Notes under the pieces: model-generated
Told to the model about the DNA's origin: nothing
What the model saw: only the letters and a program-made list of their open reading frames with translations
The model's database searches: none
Translations under genes and position numbers: made by a program
Assembly: GCA_022486585.1 (NCBI GenBank)
Contig: JAKVKI010000001.1
Location: forward strand, 1-64,000
From: Megasphaera sp.
GTDB taxonomy: Bacteria; Bacillota; Negativicutes; Veillonellales; Megasphaeraceae
Reading direction: 5' to 3'
Length of the DNA stretch: 64,000 nucleotides
In this document: positions 25,388-34,737 of the stretch, piece by piece
Numbering within the stretch: the stretch's first letter is position 1
How the letters are laid out: every line of letters starts with the position of its first letter

Positions 25388-26096
25388 ATATAGCATGTAA
25401 ATGCATCAATGCTTCATGAGCAGCATGCTGCTCTGCATCTTTTTTTGTTTTGCCAGCACCTTCACCTAAGACGCTGCCATTGACAATGACTTCCATATAA
25501 AAAGTCTTATCATGGTCTGGCCCTTCTTGCCGGCATAATTGATATGCAATAATATGCTCGCCATCGCGTTGAATAAATTCCTGAAACAGTGTTTTATAGT
25601 CTTTGCCGTAGTCGCCTTTAGCAACTAGTTCTAAATATCCTTTGAGCTGATGCAAAATAAACTTGCGGGCTTCTTCATACGTTGAATCAATATAAATAGC
25701 TCCAACAACTGCTTCAAAAGCATCTGCCATGATACTGGCTCTGGTTCTTCCTCCAGAAGCCAGTTCACCTTTCCCTAATAAAATATATTCACCCATGTGG
25801 AAAGACGCACATACAGCTGCTAGCGGCGTTTCACTGACTACACTGGCTCTTGCTTTGGATAATTCACCTTCAGGCATATGCGGATATTGGAGAAATAAAT
25901 ATTCACCAACAACTAAATCTAAAATAGCATCGCCTAAAAATTCTAATCGTTCATTATAAAAACCATGTTTGCCTTTATTTTCATTAGCGTAGGACGAATG
26001 GGTCAATGCCTTATCTAAGATAGACAATTGATGGAATTGTTCTAAGCCGAGTATACTGATAAATTTTTCTAATTGTTCTTTTCTTAGCCTATCCAT
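25386..26096 (-). CDS. rnc: Ribonuclease III
   Basis: This 236-residue enzyme cleaves double-stranded RNA such as rRNA precursors. It has the RNase III signature NERLEFLGDAILDL near 45-58, the second acidic site DAFEAVVGAIYID near 120, and a C-terminal dsRNA-binding domain (about 160-232, with GKTKKDAEQHAAHEALMHL). It is the last gene of the fab operon, 16 bases after fabF, an arrangement common in Firmicutes. Confidence 0.96.
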   Translation of the reverse strand: MDRLRKEQLEKFISILGLEQFHQLSILDKALTHSSYANENKGKHGFYNERLEFLGDAILDLVVGEYLFLQYPHMPEGELSKARASVVSETPLAAVCASFHMGEYILLGKGELASGGRTRASIMADAFEAVVGAIYIDSTYEEARKFILHQLKGYLELVAKGDYGKDYKTLFQEFIQRDGEHIIAYQLCRQEGPDHDKTFYMEVIVNGSVLGEGAGKTKKDAEQHAAHEALMHLHAI

Positions 26097-26112
26097 TCAA
26101 ATGATCTCTTTA

Positions 26113-27366
26113 TTATCCTTTGTACTTCTTAAACAACAAGGTAGCATTATGTCCACCAAAACCGAAGGAGTTTGAAATAGCTACGTTGATATCTGCTTCG
26201 ACGGCTTTATTAGGTACATAGTTAAGGCCTAATTCCTTCAATTCATCATCTGGTTGGACAAAATTGATTGTCGGATGAACTTTCCCTGTTTCGATTGTCA
26301 ACGCACAGGCAATCGCTTCAACAGCACCAGCAGCACCCAGAAGGTGACCTGTCATGGATTTAGTCGAACTGATGAGCAAGTCTTTAGCATGATCACCAAA
26401 AATACGAGCGATTGCTTTCGATTCATTTAAATCATTCAAATGAGTCGATGTACCGTGCGCATTGATATAATCAACGTCTTCGGTCTTCATGCCGGCATCA
26501 TCGATAGCCAGTTTCATGCATTTTGACTGCTGGATTCCTTCCGGTGCCGGAGCTGTAATATGATAGGCATCGGCATTACTGCCATAGCCGCCAACTTCAC
26601 AGTAAATATGAGCACCGCGTTTTTTTGCATGTTCTAATTCTTCAAGAAGGACAATGCCAGCACCTTCACCCATAACAAAGCCATCACGGTCTTTATCAAA
26701 GGGACGGGATGCATGTTCCGGATCATCATTCCGCGTACTGAGAGCCTTCATAGCAGCAAATCCGGCAACGGCTCCCGGTGAAACGGCGGCTTCTGTGCCA
26801 CCGGCAACAGCAGCGTCTAATTCTCCACGCTGGATCATGCGATAGGCATCACCAATCGAATTCGTACCAGTAGCGCAAGCTGTAACAACGCTGGCGCAAT
26901 GGCCTTGCAGGCCAAAGACGATAGAAACCTGGCCAGAAGCCATGTTAGCAATCATTTTCGGTACGACGAAGGGATTAACACGGGACGGTCCTTTAGAAAA
27001 CAATCCTTTATACAAATTATGGAGTGTTTCCATGCCGCCGATACCTGTGCCAATAATAGTACCAATACGGTCGCGATCTTCTTCGTCCAAATTGATTTTG
27101 GAATCATCTAATGCCAGTTTTGCTGCAGCAACAGAATATTGCGTAGATGGATCCATATGACGCGCTTCTTTTCTATCAATGCCATAGTCACTGGGATCAA
27201 AATCTTTTACTTCACCAGCAATGCGTGCTGAATATTCTGTCGCATCAAAATGGGTGATCGGGCCGATACCGTTCGTTCCGCTGAGTAATGCGTTCCAATA
27301 GGCTTCCTTACCAGTTCCTACTGGCGATATAACGCCTAACCCTGTAATTACTACACGTTTTTCCAA
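26113..27366 (-). CDS. fabF: Beta-ketoacyl-ACP synthase II
   Basis: This 417-residue condensing enzyme elongates acyl-ACP with malonyl-ACP. The catalytic Cys-His-His set is visible: VTACATG, NAHGTSTHLND and TGHLLGAAGA. The most upstream in-frame codon is GTG at 27375, but that GTG is itself part of the GAGGTGA ribosome-binding site. TTG at 27366, six bases after it, gives the usual N-terminus LEKRVVITGLG, so it is chosen. It follows fabK in the operon. Confidence 0.95.
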   Translation of the reverse strand: MEKRVVITGLGVISPVGTGKEAYWNALLSGTNGIGPITHFDATEYSARIAGEVKDFDPSDYGIDRKEARHMDPSTQYSVAAAKLALDDSKINLDEEDRDRIGTIIGTGIGGMETLHNLYKGLFSKGPSRVNPFVVPKMIANMASGQVSIVFGLQGHCASVVTACATGTNSIGDAYRMIQRGELDAAVAGGTEAAVSPGAVAGFAAMKALSTRNDDPEHASRPFDKDRDGFVMGEGAGIVLLEELEHAKKRGAHIYCEVGGYGSNADAYHITAPAPEGIQQSKCMKLAIDDAGMKTEDVDYINAHGTSTHLNDLNESKAIARIFGDHAKDLLISSTKSMTGHLLGAAGAVEAIACALTIETGKVHPTINFVQPDDELKELGLNYVPNKAVEADINVAISNSFGFGGHNATLLFKKYKG

Positions 27367-27395
27367 AGTTTTCACCTCATCTAAAAATCAAACCG

Positions 27396-28352
27396 TTAGT
27401 CGGGAATTGCGTCCATTTCCCGTTTCAGATATGCAAATATGTCTTTTACCGACAAAATATCATGGATTTCCTGCATACGTCTGCCAGCAAATACAAGTCC
27501 TGTTTCGACATCGCCTTGCTGTGCCCGCGTAAGGGCCCGGATGATGCAGTATTTATGGCTGCATTTCTTCAGACAGTGGTCACACGTGACCGGTTTCGGG
27601 GCTGTCCCCAACAGGATGCGTTCCGAAAACGGTGTACGAATAGCCTGGCCTGGCAGCCCTACAGGACTGTGAACCAAAATATAATCTTCTGGAGCGTTAG
27701 CCCGCAGATATACTTTTTTTAATTCTTCAGAGCCGTTCGATTCTACACTGGCAGCAAAACGGCTGCCCATTTGGACACCATTAGCACCCAGGCGGAGCAT
27801 TTCAGCAATATCTTCGCCATGAAGTATACCACCAGCACCGATTACGGGAATATCAACAGCCGCCCGCACTTCCGGCACAATAATCCGGCTGGAGCGATTT
27901 GTTCCCAGATGCCCGCCTGCTTCCGCGCCTTCAACGACGACAGCAGAAGCACCCAGGGTTTGGGATATTTTAGCTAGTTTAGCAGAAGAGACTATGGGCA
28001 CAATAGGCGTGCCGCTTTCTTTCCCCCAGGCGAACATATCCCGGGAGAAGCCTGCTCCTGCTACAACCAGATCGATTCCTTCTTCAATAGCAGTAGTTAC
28101 AATCCCCTTAAATTCACGGGCTGCAACCATTATATTTATACCTATGACACCATTAGGAGCTAATTTCTTAGCCAAACGGATTTCATCTCGTAATTCATCG
28201 AAGGCCATGCCCGATGCCGCAATAAGACCAATACCACCTTCATTGGCCACGGCTGCTGCCAACCGGGCTGTGGACAAACGTATTGCCATGCCGCCCTGAA
28301 TAATTGGCACTTTTACAACAAGCTTACCTATCTTTAATTCTGGCAGCTTCAC
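27396..28352 (-). CDS. fabK: Enoyl-ACP reductase II (FMN type)
   Basis: This 318-residue flavoprotein of the nitronate monooxygenase/FabK family carries out the last reduction of fatty-acid elongation. It has IIQGGMAIRLS near 17, VVEGAEAGGHLG, GAGGI and the FabK-like GVQMGSRF. The C-terminal region has a Cys-rich segment (CDHCLKKCSHKYC). An ATG at 28367 is in frame, but GGAGG lies eight bases before the GTG at 28352, which is chosen. No fabI or fabL is in the operon, so FabK is probably the main enoyl reductase. Confidence 0.88.
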   Translation of the reverse strand: MKLPELKIGKLVVKVPIIQGGMAIRLSTARLAAAVANEGGIGLIAASGMAFDELRDEIRLAKKLAPNGVIGINIMVAAREFKGIVTTAIEEGIDLVVAGAGFSRDMFAWGKESGTPIVPIVSSAKLAKISQTLGASAVVVEGAEAGGHLGTNRSSRIIVPEVRAAVDIPVIGAGGILHGEDIAEMLRLGANGVQMGSRFAASVESNGSEELKKVYLRANAPEDYILVHSPVGLPGQAIRTPFSERILLGTAPKPVTCDHCLKKCSHKYCIIRALTRAQQGDVETGLVFAGRRMQEIHDILSVKDIFAYLKREMDAIPD

Positions 28353-28434
28353 TGTGTTTTCCTCCATTCAAGATACCATTGAGGGAAGACGATGCACCTT
28401 GCACAGCCTTCCCTGTCTGGTTCTTATTGCGTAC

Positions 28435-28680
28435 TTACGCCTTTTTTTCCTTTTCAATGTAATCAACTGTATCTTTAACAGTTTTAATTTTTTCTGCAAC
28501 ATCATCAGGGATTTCAATATTGAATTCTTCTTCGAAAGCCATGATCAGTTCAACAATATCCAAGGAATCAGCGCCTAAATCATCAATGTAAGCAGCGTCC
28601 ATTTTGACTTCTTTTTCGTCAACACCTAACTGTTCTACGACAATGCTCTTAACTTTTTCAAAAGTAGCGTCTTCGCTCAT
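28435..28680 (-). CDS. acpP: Acyl carrier protein
   Basis: This 81-residue acidic protein carries growing acyl chains on a phosphopantetheine arm attached to Ser39 in [11 protein letters not shown]. Length and charge are typical. The start has GGGGGTGA upstream. It lies between fabG and fabK. It also supplies acyl-ACP donors to LpxA and to the lipid A acyltransferases encoded in the same window. Confidence 0.97.
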   Translation of the reverse strand: MSEDATFEKVKSIVVEQLGVDEKEVKMDAAYIDDLGADSLDIVELIMAFEEEFNIEIPDDVAEKIKTVKDTVDYIEKEKKA

Positions 28681-28716
28681 TTCCGTTCACCCCCTTTCAG
28701 TATAGTATACCTTTAT

Positions 28717-29460
28717 TTACATTACCATGCCACCGTCAACGTTGAGAACTTGGCCGGTAATATAGCTTGCATGATCCGACACGAGGAAAAGTACCGCTTG
28801 GGCAACTTCTTCCGGCCGGGCTACGCGCCCCATAGGAATGGTTTGTTTCATTGCGTCAATGGCATCTTGTCCAAGGACAGATGTCATTTCTGTATCGATA
28901 CATCCCGGTGCTACTGCATTGGCACGAATGTTACGAGACGATAATTCCTTTGCTACGGATTTTGTCAGTCCAATAAGACCTGCTTTAGCCGCTGCATAAT
29001 TCGCCTGACCTGCATTTCCTGTCAATCCGACAACCGAAGAAATATTGACGATAGCACCACACCGCTGTTTCATCATGAATTTTGATACGGCCTTGATGCA
29101 GTGAAAAGCCCCTGTCAGATTGGTATTCATAACAGCCTGCCAGTCTTCTTCTTTCATACGCATAATAATGTTATCACGCGTAATACCAGCATTATTAACT
29201 AGTATATCGACAGATCCAAATTGTTCCTTAACCGCTTTGACCATCGCTGTAACTGCAGCATCATCAGCAACATCACACTGAATTGCTGTACAAGTACCGC
29301 CGTTATCAGTGATACACTGTACGGTCTCTTCAGCTGCCTGTGTATTACCAGCATAGATGATTGCCACGCTGGCGCCTTCATTGGCAAGCGTAATAGCTGT
29401 CGCCCGTCCGATACCACGGGAACCACCCGTAACGATCGCCGTTTTACCTGTTAAAAGCAT
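28717..29460 (-). CDS. fabG: 3-oxoacyl-ACP reductase
   Basis: This 247-residue short-chain dehydrogenase reduces 3-oxoacyl-ACP with NADPH. It shows the Rossmann motif TGGSRGIGRATAI, NNAG (about 88-91), the catalytic Ser of NISSVVG and YAAAKAG. An upstream in-frame ATG at 29487 overlaps fabD; the ATG at 29460 has AGGGGG nine bases before it and lies one base after the fabD stop, so it is chosen. Confidence 0.96.
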   Translation of the reverse strand: MLLTGKTAIVTGGSRGIGRATAITLANEGASVAIIYAGNTQAAEETVQCITDNGGTCTAIQCDVADDAAVTAMVKAVKEQFGSVDILVNNAGITRDNIIMRMKEEDWQAVMNTNLTGAFHCIKAVSKFMMKQRCGAIVNISSVVGLTGNAGQANYAAAKAGLIGLTKSVAKELSSRNIRANAVAPGCIDTEMTSVLGQDAIDAMKQTIPMGRVARPEEVAQAVLFLVSDHASYITGQVLNVDGGMVM

Positions 29461-29461
29461 T

Positions 29462-30403
29462 TTATCGAACCCCCTGGAAAAATTCAAGTGTTTTCTTCAA
29501 CGAAGATATATCTTCTACGTTTTCACTATGTATTTTTCTATCTATTTTACGGTTAAATCCACAAAGGGTTTTACCCGGACCGACTTCTACAAATGCTTCA
29601 GCCCCGAACGCCTGCATCGTCTTCGTGCATGCCACCCAAAGAACCGGGCTAGCTGCTTGTTTGACCAGGGATGCTTTGATATCATTTGCTGACCGTTCAA
29701 TTTCACCGTTCACATTAGCTACGACAGGAATAGCCGCATCAGCAATAGGTATGCTGTCAAGGACTTCTGCTAATCGCTTCGCTGCCGGTTCCATTAACGT
29801 ACTGTGGAATGGTGCACTAACATGGAGCATGATCGCTCGTTTTGCACCAGCAGCTTTCATTGCATCGGCTGCTGTTTCGACGGCTTTCGTACTGCCGGCA
29901 ATGACGATTTGGCCAGGGCAATTGAAATTAACTGCCTGGACTACACCACCTTGAGCCGTTACTTCAGCACAAATGGCTTTGATCTTATCTTCGTCGAGAC
30001 CAAGAATAGCTGCCATAGCGCCTTCGCCGATAGGAACAGCTTCTTGCATGAACTGGCCACGGAGACGTACTGTTCGAACGGCATCAGCAAAGGTAAGCGA
30101 ACCTGCTGCTACTAACGCCGAATATTCACCAAGGCTGTGCCCGCCAGCAATATCTGGTGTCAGTCCTTCCTGTGCAAGGACACGGCAGCACGCCGTACTG
30201 GCTGTAAGAATAGCCGGCTGTGTGTTTGCCGTCTTCATCAATTCTTCATCCGGCCCTTCAAAGATCAGCTTTGTCAGGGAAAAACCAAGGGAATCATCCG
30301 CTTCTTCAAACAATTCCCGAACAACAGCATAGGCGTCATATAAATCTTTGACCATGCCTACTTTCTGTGCGCCTTGTCCAGGAAAAACAAATGCTGTTTT
30401 CAT
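29462..30403 (-). CDS. fabD: Malonyl-CoA:ACP transacylase
   Basis: This 313-residue enzyme moves malonyl from CoA to ACP. It has FVFPGQGAQKVGMV at the N-terminus, the nucleophile Ser in GHSLGEYSALV near 90, and the active-site His region HVSAPFHSTLM near 200. Upstream ATG codons at 30409 and 30487 are in frame, but GAGG lies ten bases before 30403, which also gives the usual family N-terminus. It consumes malonyl-CoA, the FapR ligand. Confidence 0.95.
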   Translation of the reverse strand: MKTAFVFPGQGAQKVGMVKDLYDAYAVVRELFEEADDSLGFSLTKLIFEGPDEELMKTANTQPAILTASTACCRVLAQEGLTPDIAGGHSLGEYSALVAAGSLTFADAVRTVRLRGQFMQEAVPIGEGAMAAILGLDEDKIKAICAEVTAQGGVVQAVNFNCPGQIVIAGSTKAVETAADAMKAAGAKRAIMLHVSAPFHSTLMEPAAKRLAEVLDSIPIADAAIPVVANVNGEIERSANDIKASLVKQAASPVLWVACTKTMQAFGAEAFVEVGPGKTLCGFNRKIDRKIHSENVEDISSLKKTLEFFQGVR

Positions 30404-30426
30404 ATCCATATCACCTCGTCGGATTC

Positions 30427-31422
30427 CTAATACCATTTCATGACCAGGCTGGACCATGTGAGTCCTGCACCAAAGCCATCTAAACATACGATATCATCAC
30501 GGTGTATCATGCCGTTGCGATTCGCTTCATCCAAGGCGATAGGAATCGATGCCCCTGATGTATTGGCATACCGTTCAATATTGACATAAACTTTATCCAT
30601 CGGAATATGAAGCCGTTTAGCTGCTGACTGGATAATGCGGATATTGGCTTGATGAGGTACTAACACATCGATATCTGCCGTCGTCAAATCAGAGCGTTTA
30701 AGTGCTAATTTAGCCGCCTTCGGCATAGCATTGACAGCAAATTTATATACTTCTTTGCCATCCATTTTGGCATAGGCCATACCATTTTCACGAAGAGCAT
30801 CTGTCGGTGGCATTTCTACGCCGCTAGCCGGGATCGTTAAATAATCACCGCCAGTACCATCAGCACCCATAGCGCCACCAAGAATACCATATCCTTCCGG
30901 TACGCGGCCAATAACGGCTGCACCAGCACCGTCTCCGAAAAGGATGCAGGAACTACGGTCTTTCCAATTAATAACACGCGTAAGGACTTCGGCACCAATG
31001 ACCAATATTTTATCATAAAATCCATTTTCAATATACTGCGCAGCTGTGATTGCTCCATAGACAAAGCCGGAACAAGCAGCCGCTAAGTCAAAGGCTGCTG
31101 CATTAACAGCACCCAAGTTAGCCTGGACTTTACATGATGAAGCTGGTAATGCACGGTCTGGTGTCAGTGTCGCCAAAATGATCAAATCTAATTCTTCCGG
31201 CTTGACATGCGCCATTTCCATCGCTTGTTTGGCCGCCTCTGTAGCCATTTCCGTCGTGTTGATTCCTTTAGGAGCTACATGACGGGCACCGATTCCTGTA
31301 CGGCTGCGGATCCATTCATCAGATGTATCCATCATTTTTTCTAAATCTTTATTTGTCCACACTTGTTCCGGTGCATAATGGCCGGTTCCCAATATTCCTG
31401 CCGGATTAGCTTTCACTATCAT
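30427..31422 (-). CDS. fabH: Beta-ketoacyl-ACP synthase III
   Basis: This 331-residue enzyme starts fatty-acid synthesis by condensing acyl-CoA with malonyl-ACP. The Cys-His-Asn triad is visible in AAACSGFVYGA near 112, VPHQANIRI near 248 and NTSGASIP near 278. Its start overlaps the plsX stop by 17 bases, consistent with coupled translation. Confidence 0.96.
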   Translation of the reverse strand: MIVKANPAGILGTGHYAPEQVWTNKDLEKMMDTSDEWIRSRTGIGARHVAPKGINTTEMATEAAKQAMEMAHVKPEELDLIILATLTPDRALPASSCKVQANLGAVNAAAFDLAAACSGFVYGAITAAQYIENGFYDKILVIGAEVLTRVINWKDRSSCILFGDGAGAAVIGRVPEGYGILGGAMGADGTGGDYLTIPASGVEMPPTDALRENGMAYAKMDGKEVYKFAVNAMPKAAKLALKRSDLTTADIDVLVPHQANIRIIQSAAKRLHIPMDKVYVNIERYANTSGASIPIALDEANRNGMIHRDDIVCLDGFGAGLTWSSLVMKWY

Positions 31423-32434
31423 ATTGTTCTACCTCTTCTTCTTCAATACTAGCACGGATATGACCAACCACATCTTGCTGAACTAATTCTCCGGCAACAC
31501 GGATAGCATTCTTTATAGCCTTGGCTTTAGAACTGCCATGACAAATAATGAAACTGCCGTTTACGCCTAATAATGGCGCACCACCGTATTCCGTAAAGTC
31601 CAATCGTTTTTTTAATATTTTTAAAGCAGGATATACGGCAATAGCCCCTAATTTAGCGATAAATCCGCTCTGATGGATGGTATCTTTGACCAGCCGAATG
31701 ATAAACAGGGCCATGCCTTCTCCAAACTTCAAAATGACATTGCCAACAAATCCATCACAGACAACGACATCTACGGTACCTTTAGGAATATCCCGGCCTT
31801 CAACATTACCATAAAAGGAAATAGTCTTCAGCTTTTGAAGCAACGGATACGTCGCTTGGGACAATTCATTGCCCTTGGACGCTTCTTCACCTATATTAAG
31901 CAAACCAACCTTCGGTTTGTCGATTCCCAAGATATATTTTGCATAGTGGGAACCCATGATGGCTCCTTCTACTAAGTGCTTAGGTTTACTATTGGAATTG
32001 GCACCGGAATCTAAAAGTACGGTAATTCCCTTTTTTGAAGGGATTGGCGTTGCAATACAAGGTCTGTCAATTCCTTTGATACGGCCTAATCCAAACAAGG
32101 CTGCTGTCACTGCTGCTCCAGTACTGCCAGCCGCTACGACGGCATCACACTTGCCTTCTTTTGCCAGGCGCGTCGCCACTACGATAGATGCGTCTTTTTT
32201 CTTACGGATCGCCTGAGCCGGATGTTCGCTCATATCAATAACTTCACTGGCATGAACAACGGACAACCGCGGAGTTTTTTCACCACCGTACTGTCTCAGA
32301 ACTTCCCGTATTTGTTTTTCGTCACCTACTAAGGCGACTTCCAGATCATCGTATGCCTTTACAGCTTCGATGGCACCGAGAACGATTTCCTCCGGCGCAT
32401 AATCGCCGCCCATAGCATCTACAGCTATTTTCAT
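31406..32434 (-). CDS. plsX: Phosphate acyltransferase PlsX
   Basis: This 342-residue enzyme turns acyl-ACP into acyl-phosphate for glycerolipid synthesis. It has KIAVDAMGGDYAPEE at the N-terminus, AAGSTGA near 95 and LLDSGANSNSKPKHLV near 145. An ATG at 32449 overlaps the fapR stop (TAATG), but GGAG nine bases before 32434 supports the shorter form. FapR-PlsX-Fab gene order is the classical Firmicute arrangement. Confidence 0.95.
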   Translation of the reverse strand: MKIAVDAMGGDYAPEEIVLGAIEAVKAYDDLEVALVGDEKQIREVLRQYGGEKTPRLSVVHASEVIDMSEHPAQAIRKKKDASIVVATRLAKEGKCDAVVAAGSTGAAVTAALFGLGRIKGIDRPCIATPIPSKKGITVLLDSGANSNSKPKHLVEGAIMGSHYAKYILGIDKPKVGLLNIGEEASKGNELSQATYPLLQKLKTISFYGNVEGRDIPKGTVDVVVCDGFVGNVILKFGEGMALFIIRLVKDTIHQSGFIAKLGAIAVYPALKILKKRLDFTEYGGAPLLGVNGSFIICHGSSKAKAIKNAIRVAGELVQQDVVGHIRASIEEEEVEQYDSES

Positions 32435-32448
32435 ACAATACCGCTCCA

Positions 32449-32991
32449 TTATTCCAAAGATTCTATAATAAATTTAGCGCGAAATACTTCTTTCGCGTTT
32501 TTCCGTATTTTCACCCATACATAATACTTTTGGTCACGCTGGCGGACGACCTCCGCTTTTGCAACGAGCTTATCACCAACGGTGACAGGCTGTTTATATT
32601 TAATATTGGCCACAGCCGTAATGGCGACCGGCAGATTGAGTACAGCCCGGGTCAGTGAATCTGCCTGCGCGTATAAACAACGGGATCGGACAATATGGGC
32701 TGTATCGACCATTTCTTCTGTTGCCGTTAATATAGATATAGCACTTTTACCGACTGTACAATCCACGAGTTCTCCGAAAACATCTGCCCGGCTTGGCTTT
32801 GGCTGTGCTGCCTCGGCCTTCTGTTTTATGCGGATGCGCATTTCCGGTATCCCTAACGCAAGGCGATCCAACCGAATAGTCGCTACACTGACAGAAAATT
32901 CTTCAGCAAGCTCTTCATCGTTGATAAAAGGATTTTCTCCTATACGTTTACGTAACATCGTATGCCGTTTTTCTCTCGCTATACGAACCAT
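32449..32991 (-). CDS. fapR: Fatty-acid and phospholipid biosynthesis regulator FapR
   Basis: This 180-residue repressor is released from DNA by malonyl-CoA or malonyl-ACP. It has an N-terminal DeoR-like helix-turn-helix (about 8-50, NDEELAEEFSVSVATIRLDRLALGI) and a C-terminal hot-dog thioesterase-fold domain (about 70-175, DTAHIVRSRCLYAQADSL). The start has AAGGTGAT. It is the first gene of the fab operon, and the operator-like element 17-38 bases upstream of its start suggests autoregulation. A near-copy of that element stands before the carboxyltransferase gene at 18 kb. Confidence 0.93.
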   Translation of the reverse strand: MVRIAREKRHTMLRKRIGENPFINDEELAEEFSVSVATIRLDRLALGIPEMRIRIKQKAEAAQPKPSRADVFGELVDCTVGKSAISILTATEEMVDTAHIVRSRCLYAQADSLTRAVLNLPVAITAVANIKYKQPVTVGDKLVAKAEVVRQRDQKYYVWVKIRKNAKEVFRAKFIIESLE

Positions 32992-33007
32992 GTCATCACC
33001 TTAACCG

Positions 33008-33029
33008 AATTATGACCAAGTACTAATAG
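33008..33029. promoter_or_regulatory. FapR-type operator at fapR
   Basis: The plus strand reads AATTATGACC, AAG, TACTAATAG. TTAGTAC-type half sites are those known for FapR in Bacillus (from memory); the second half (ATTATGACC) is degenerate. The element starts 16 bases past the -10 box, so a bound repressor would block early transcription. Confidence 0.6.
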
Positions 33030-33044
33030 TACATACAACTAGAG

Positions 33045-33073
33045 ATTATATAATGTTTCCCAAAGTTTTGCAA
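33045..33073 (-). promoter_or_regulatory. Promoter of the fapR-fab operon
   Basis: On the minus strand TTGCAA (plus 33068-33073) and TATAAT (plus 33045-33050) are 17 bases apart. Confidence 0.75.
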
Positions 33074-33080
33074 GTCAAAT

Positions 33081-33133
33081 AAAAAAAGTATGCTTTCTTT
33101 CCATTCATGTCATAGAATTGCTGAAAGCATACT
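33081..33133 (-). terminator. Terminator after the PC4-like gene
   Basis: AGTATGCTTTC (33087-33097) pairs with GAAAGCATACT (33123-33133). The minus strand then has seven T. It insulates the fapR promoter from upstream transcription. Confidence 0.85.
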
Positions 33134-33142
33134 CCCTTCTTT

Positions 33143-33373
33143 TTAATACTTATCAAAATCGATTTCATTCAAAATATCACGCAATTTTTCTAATTCTTCC
33201 TTGGTCATGGTAATTCCCTTTGTCATCGCCTGATAATCAGGATCCCATGAGCGAAGATCAAATTTCGGTGCCCGGTTGTTCCAACTGATAAATGTCAGTT
33301 CTTTACGCCAGCCATCTTTATTTTCTGATAAGGTGCCACATACATCTTGAATGTTAAAATTTAATTGTGCCAT
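33143..33373 (-). CDS. YdbC/PC4-like single-strand DNA-binding protein
   Basis: This 76-residue protein resembles the YdbC family, a bacterial relative of eukaryotic coactivator PC4. It shows SENKDGWRKELTFISWNNR and KFDLRSWDPDYQAMTKGITMTKEEL. YdbC-type proteins bind single-stranded nucleic acid; the biological role is unclear. Earlier in-frame ATG codons exist, but AGGAGGG six to seven bases before 33373 fixes the start. It stands alone between the fapR promoter and a YitT gene, and has its own terminator. Confidence 0.75.
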   Translation of the reverse strand: MAQLNFNIQDVCGTLSENKDGWRKELTFISWNNRAPKFDLRSWDPDYQAMTKGITMTKEELEKLRDILNEIDFDKY

Positions 33374-33475
33374 TATATCCCTCCTGTAGAACATGTATCT
33401 TTTAATCAAATAGTAACAATACGATTATTTTATATAATAAGCAAATATACAAATTATGTCAATGCATTAATTTTG

Positions 33476-34312
33476 TCAATGATGATCCCTGCCCTTAAAT
33501 AATCCGCCATGAGCTTCACGAATATCGAAAATGGAAATGAATGCGTGAGGATCTACGCGGCATACGGCTTCTTTAAGCTTAGTGATTTCTAGTCGCGATA
33601 CAACACAATACAATATCTTTGTTTTTTCTCTTTTATAAGCGCCTTCACCGTTGAGGAGCGTCACTGCACGTCCCATTTCCCGAGTAAGCAAGCGGGATAC
33701 ATCATCGTGTTTAGCGGTTACGATGAGAAATCCTTTCATTTCATCGAGACCATTCGTAACGACATCGATCATCTTATAGGCAATAAAATAGGCAACCAGC
33801 GAATACATTGCGCTGTCATAGCTAAAGACAAATGCCGAACTGCCTAAGATGAACAGGTTGAAAAACATAATGATTTCGCCGACAGAAAACGGTGTCTTTT
33901 TATCAGCAATGATGGCCATGATTTCTGTGCCATCGAGGGAACCTCCCCAGCGAATAATGAGACCTACGCCGAGGCCGATGATAATGCCGCCATAAATAGT
34001 CGATAAAAACGGATCCGATGTGATTGGCGGATAGTAAATAAATTTACTCCACAGAGACAAACATAACACAGAGAACAACGACGACGCCGTAAAGAACATA
34101 CCGATTTTCTTATAGCCAATAATGAAGAAAGGAATATTCAAGGCTACGATGAAAATACTGAAGCTAATACCGGTCACTTGCGCTGCCATCAGCGCAATAC
34201 CGACAACGCCGCCATCAATGACATGATTTGGTACGAGGAATACATCCAGGCCTATCGTATAGATCAAAGCGCCGAAGGCAAGCCCAAAAGCCCGAACCAC
34301 ATATTTAATCAT
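33476..34312 (-). CDS. YitT family membrane protein (second copy)
   Basis: This 278-residue protein has five or so membrane segments (FGLAFGALIYTIGLDVFLVPNHVI onwards), the GGSLDGTEI signature near 150 and a C-terminal DUF2179 domain (about 200-275). An upstream ATG at 34357 is in frame, but AAGGAGG six bases before 34312 and the ATGA overlap with the preceding gene fix the start. It is clearly diverged from the copy at 5.6 kb (GGSLDG versus GNSGGLD). Function is not established. Confidence 0.85.
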   Translation of the reverse strand: MIKYVVRAFGLAFGALIYTIGLDVFLVPNHVIDGGVVGIALMAAQVTGISFSIFIVALNIPFFIIGYKKIGMFFTASSLFSVLCLSLWSKFIYYPPITSDPFLSTIYGGIIIGLGVGLIIRWGGSLDGTEIMAIIADKKTPFSVGEIIMFFNLFILGSSAFVFSYDSAMYSLVAYFIAYKMIDVVTNGLDEMKGFLIVTAKHDDVSRLLTREMGRAVTLLNGEGAYKREKTKILYCVVSRLEITKLKEAVCRVDPHAFISIFDIREAHGGLFKGRDHH

Positions 34313-34725
34313 GGATGCCCTCCTTGCTGCTGCACATAGCGCTGCCCAATGATCCATGCTACAAAGTCATCCACCGGTTCTGGCGGATATTGCAGGGAAA
34401 GGGGAACAAAACGGCGCCAACCACGACGCGGTGTATATTGAAAATACAATTTTCGTCCTTCAACCGTCGTATATTTTTCATCAATAAGGGAAAATTTTAC
34501 CTTACTATGACCAGCAGCGATCCATTTATCAATCACAGGTTGCAAATGCTTATGATTGGTTCCATCTCCCATGACAACATGGCTGAAGCCATACTGCTGA
34601 TACAGCCGCTCTACATGCGCTGCCAGTGCCGGTGTGGGTACGATGGCTTTCATGACTAGACTGCCGTCGTAATGCACAACGGCAATACCAGTTTTTTCTG
34701 ATCCGGGATCAATAGATAATATCAT
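34309..34725 (-). CDS. YqgF/RuvX-family RNase H-fold nuclease
   Basis: This 138-residue protein has the RuvC-like fold signature SIDPGSEKTGIAVV at the N-terminus with Asp6, a central VVMGDGTNHKHLQ and acidic residues VDDFVAW near 118, matching the YqgF family. Members process the 5' end of 16S rRNA precursor or resolve DNA junctions. Sequence alone does not say which. It overlaps the YitT gene by four bases and follows the DUF3084 gene by 12 bases. Confidence 0.72.
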   Translation of the reverse strand: MILSIDPGSEKTGIAVVHYDGSLVMKAIVPTPALAAHVERLYQQYGFSHVVMGDGTNHKHLQPVIDKWIAAGHSKVKFSLIDEKYTTVEGRKLYFQYTPRRGWRRFVPLSLQYPPEPVDDFVAWIIGQRYVQQQGGHP

Positions 34726-34737
34726 AACATGCCTCTC

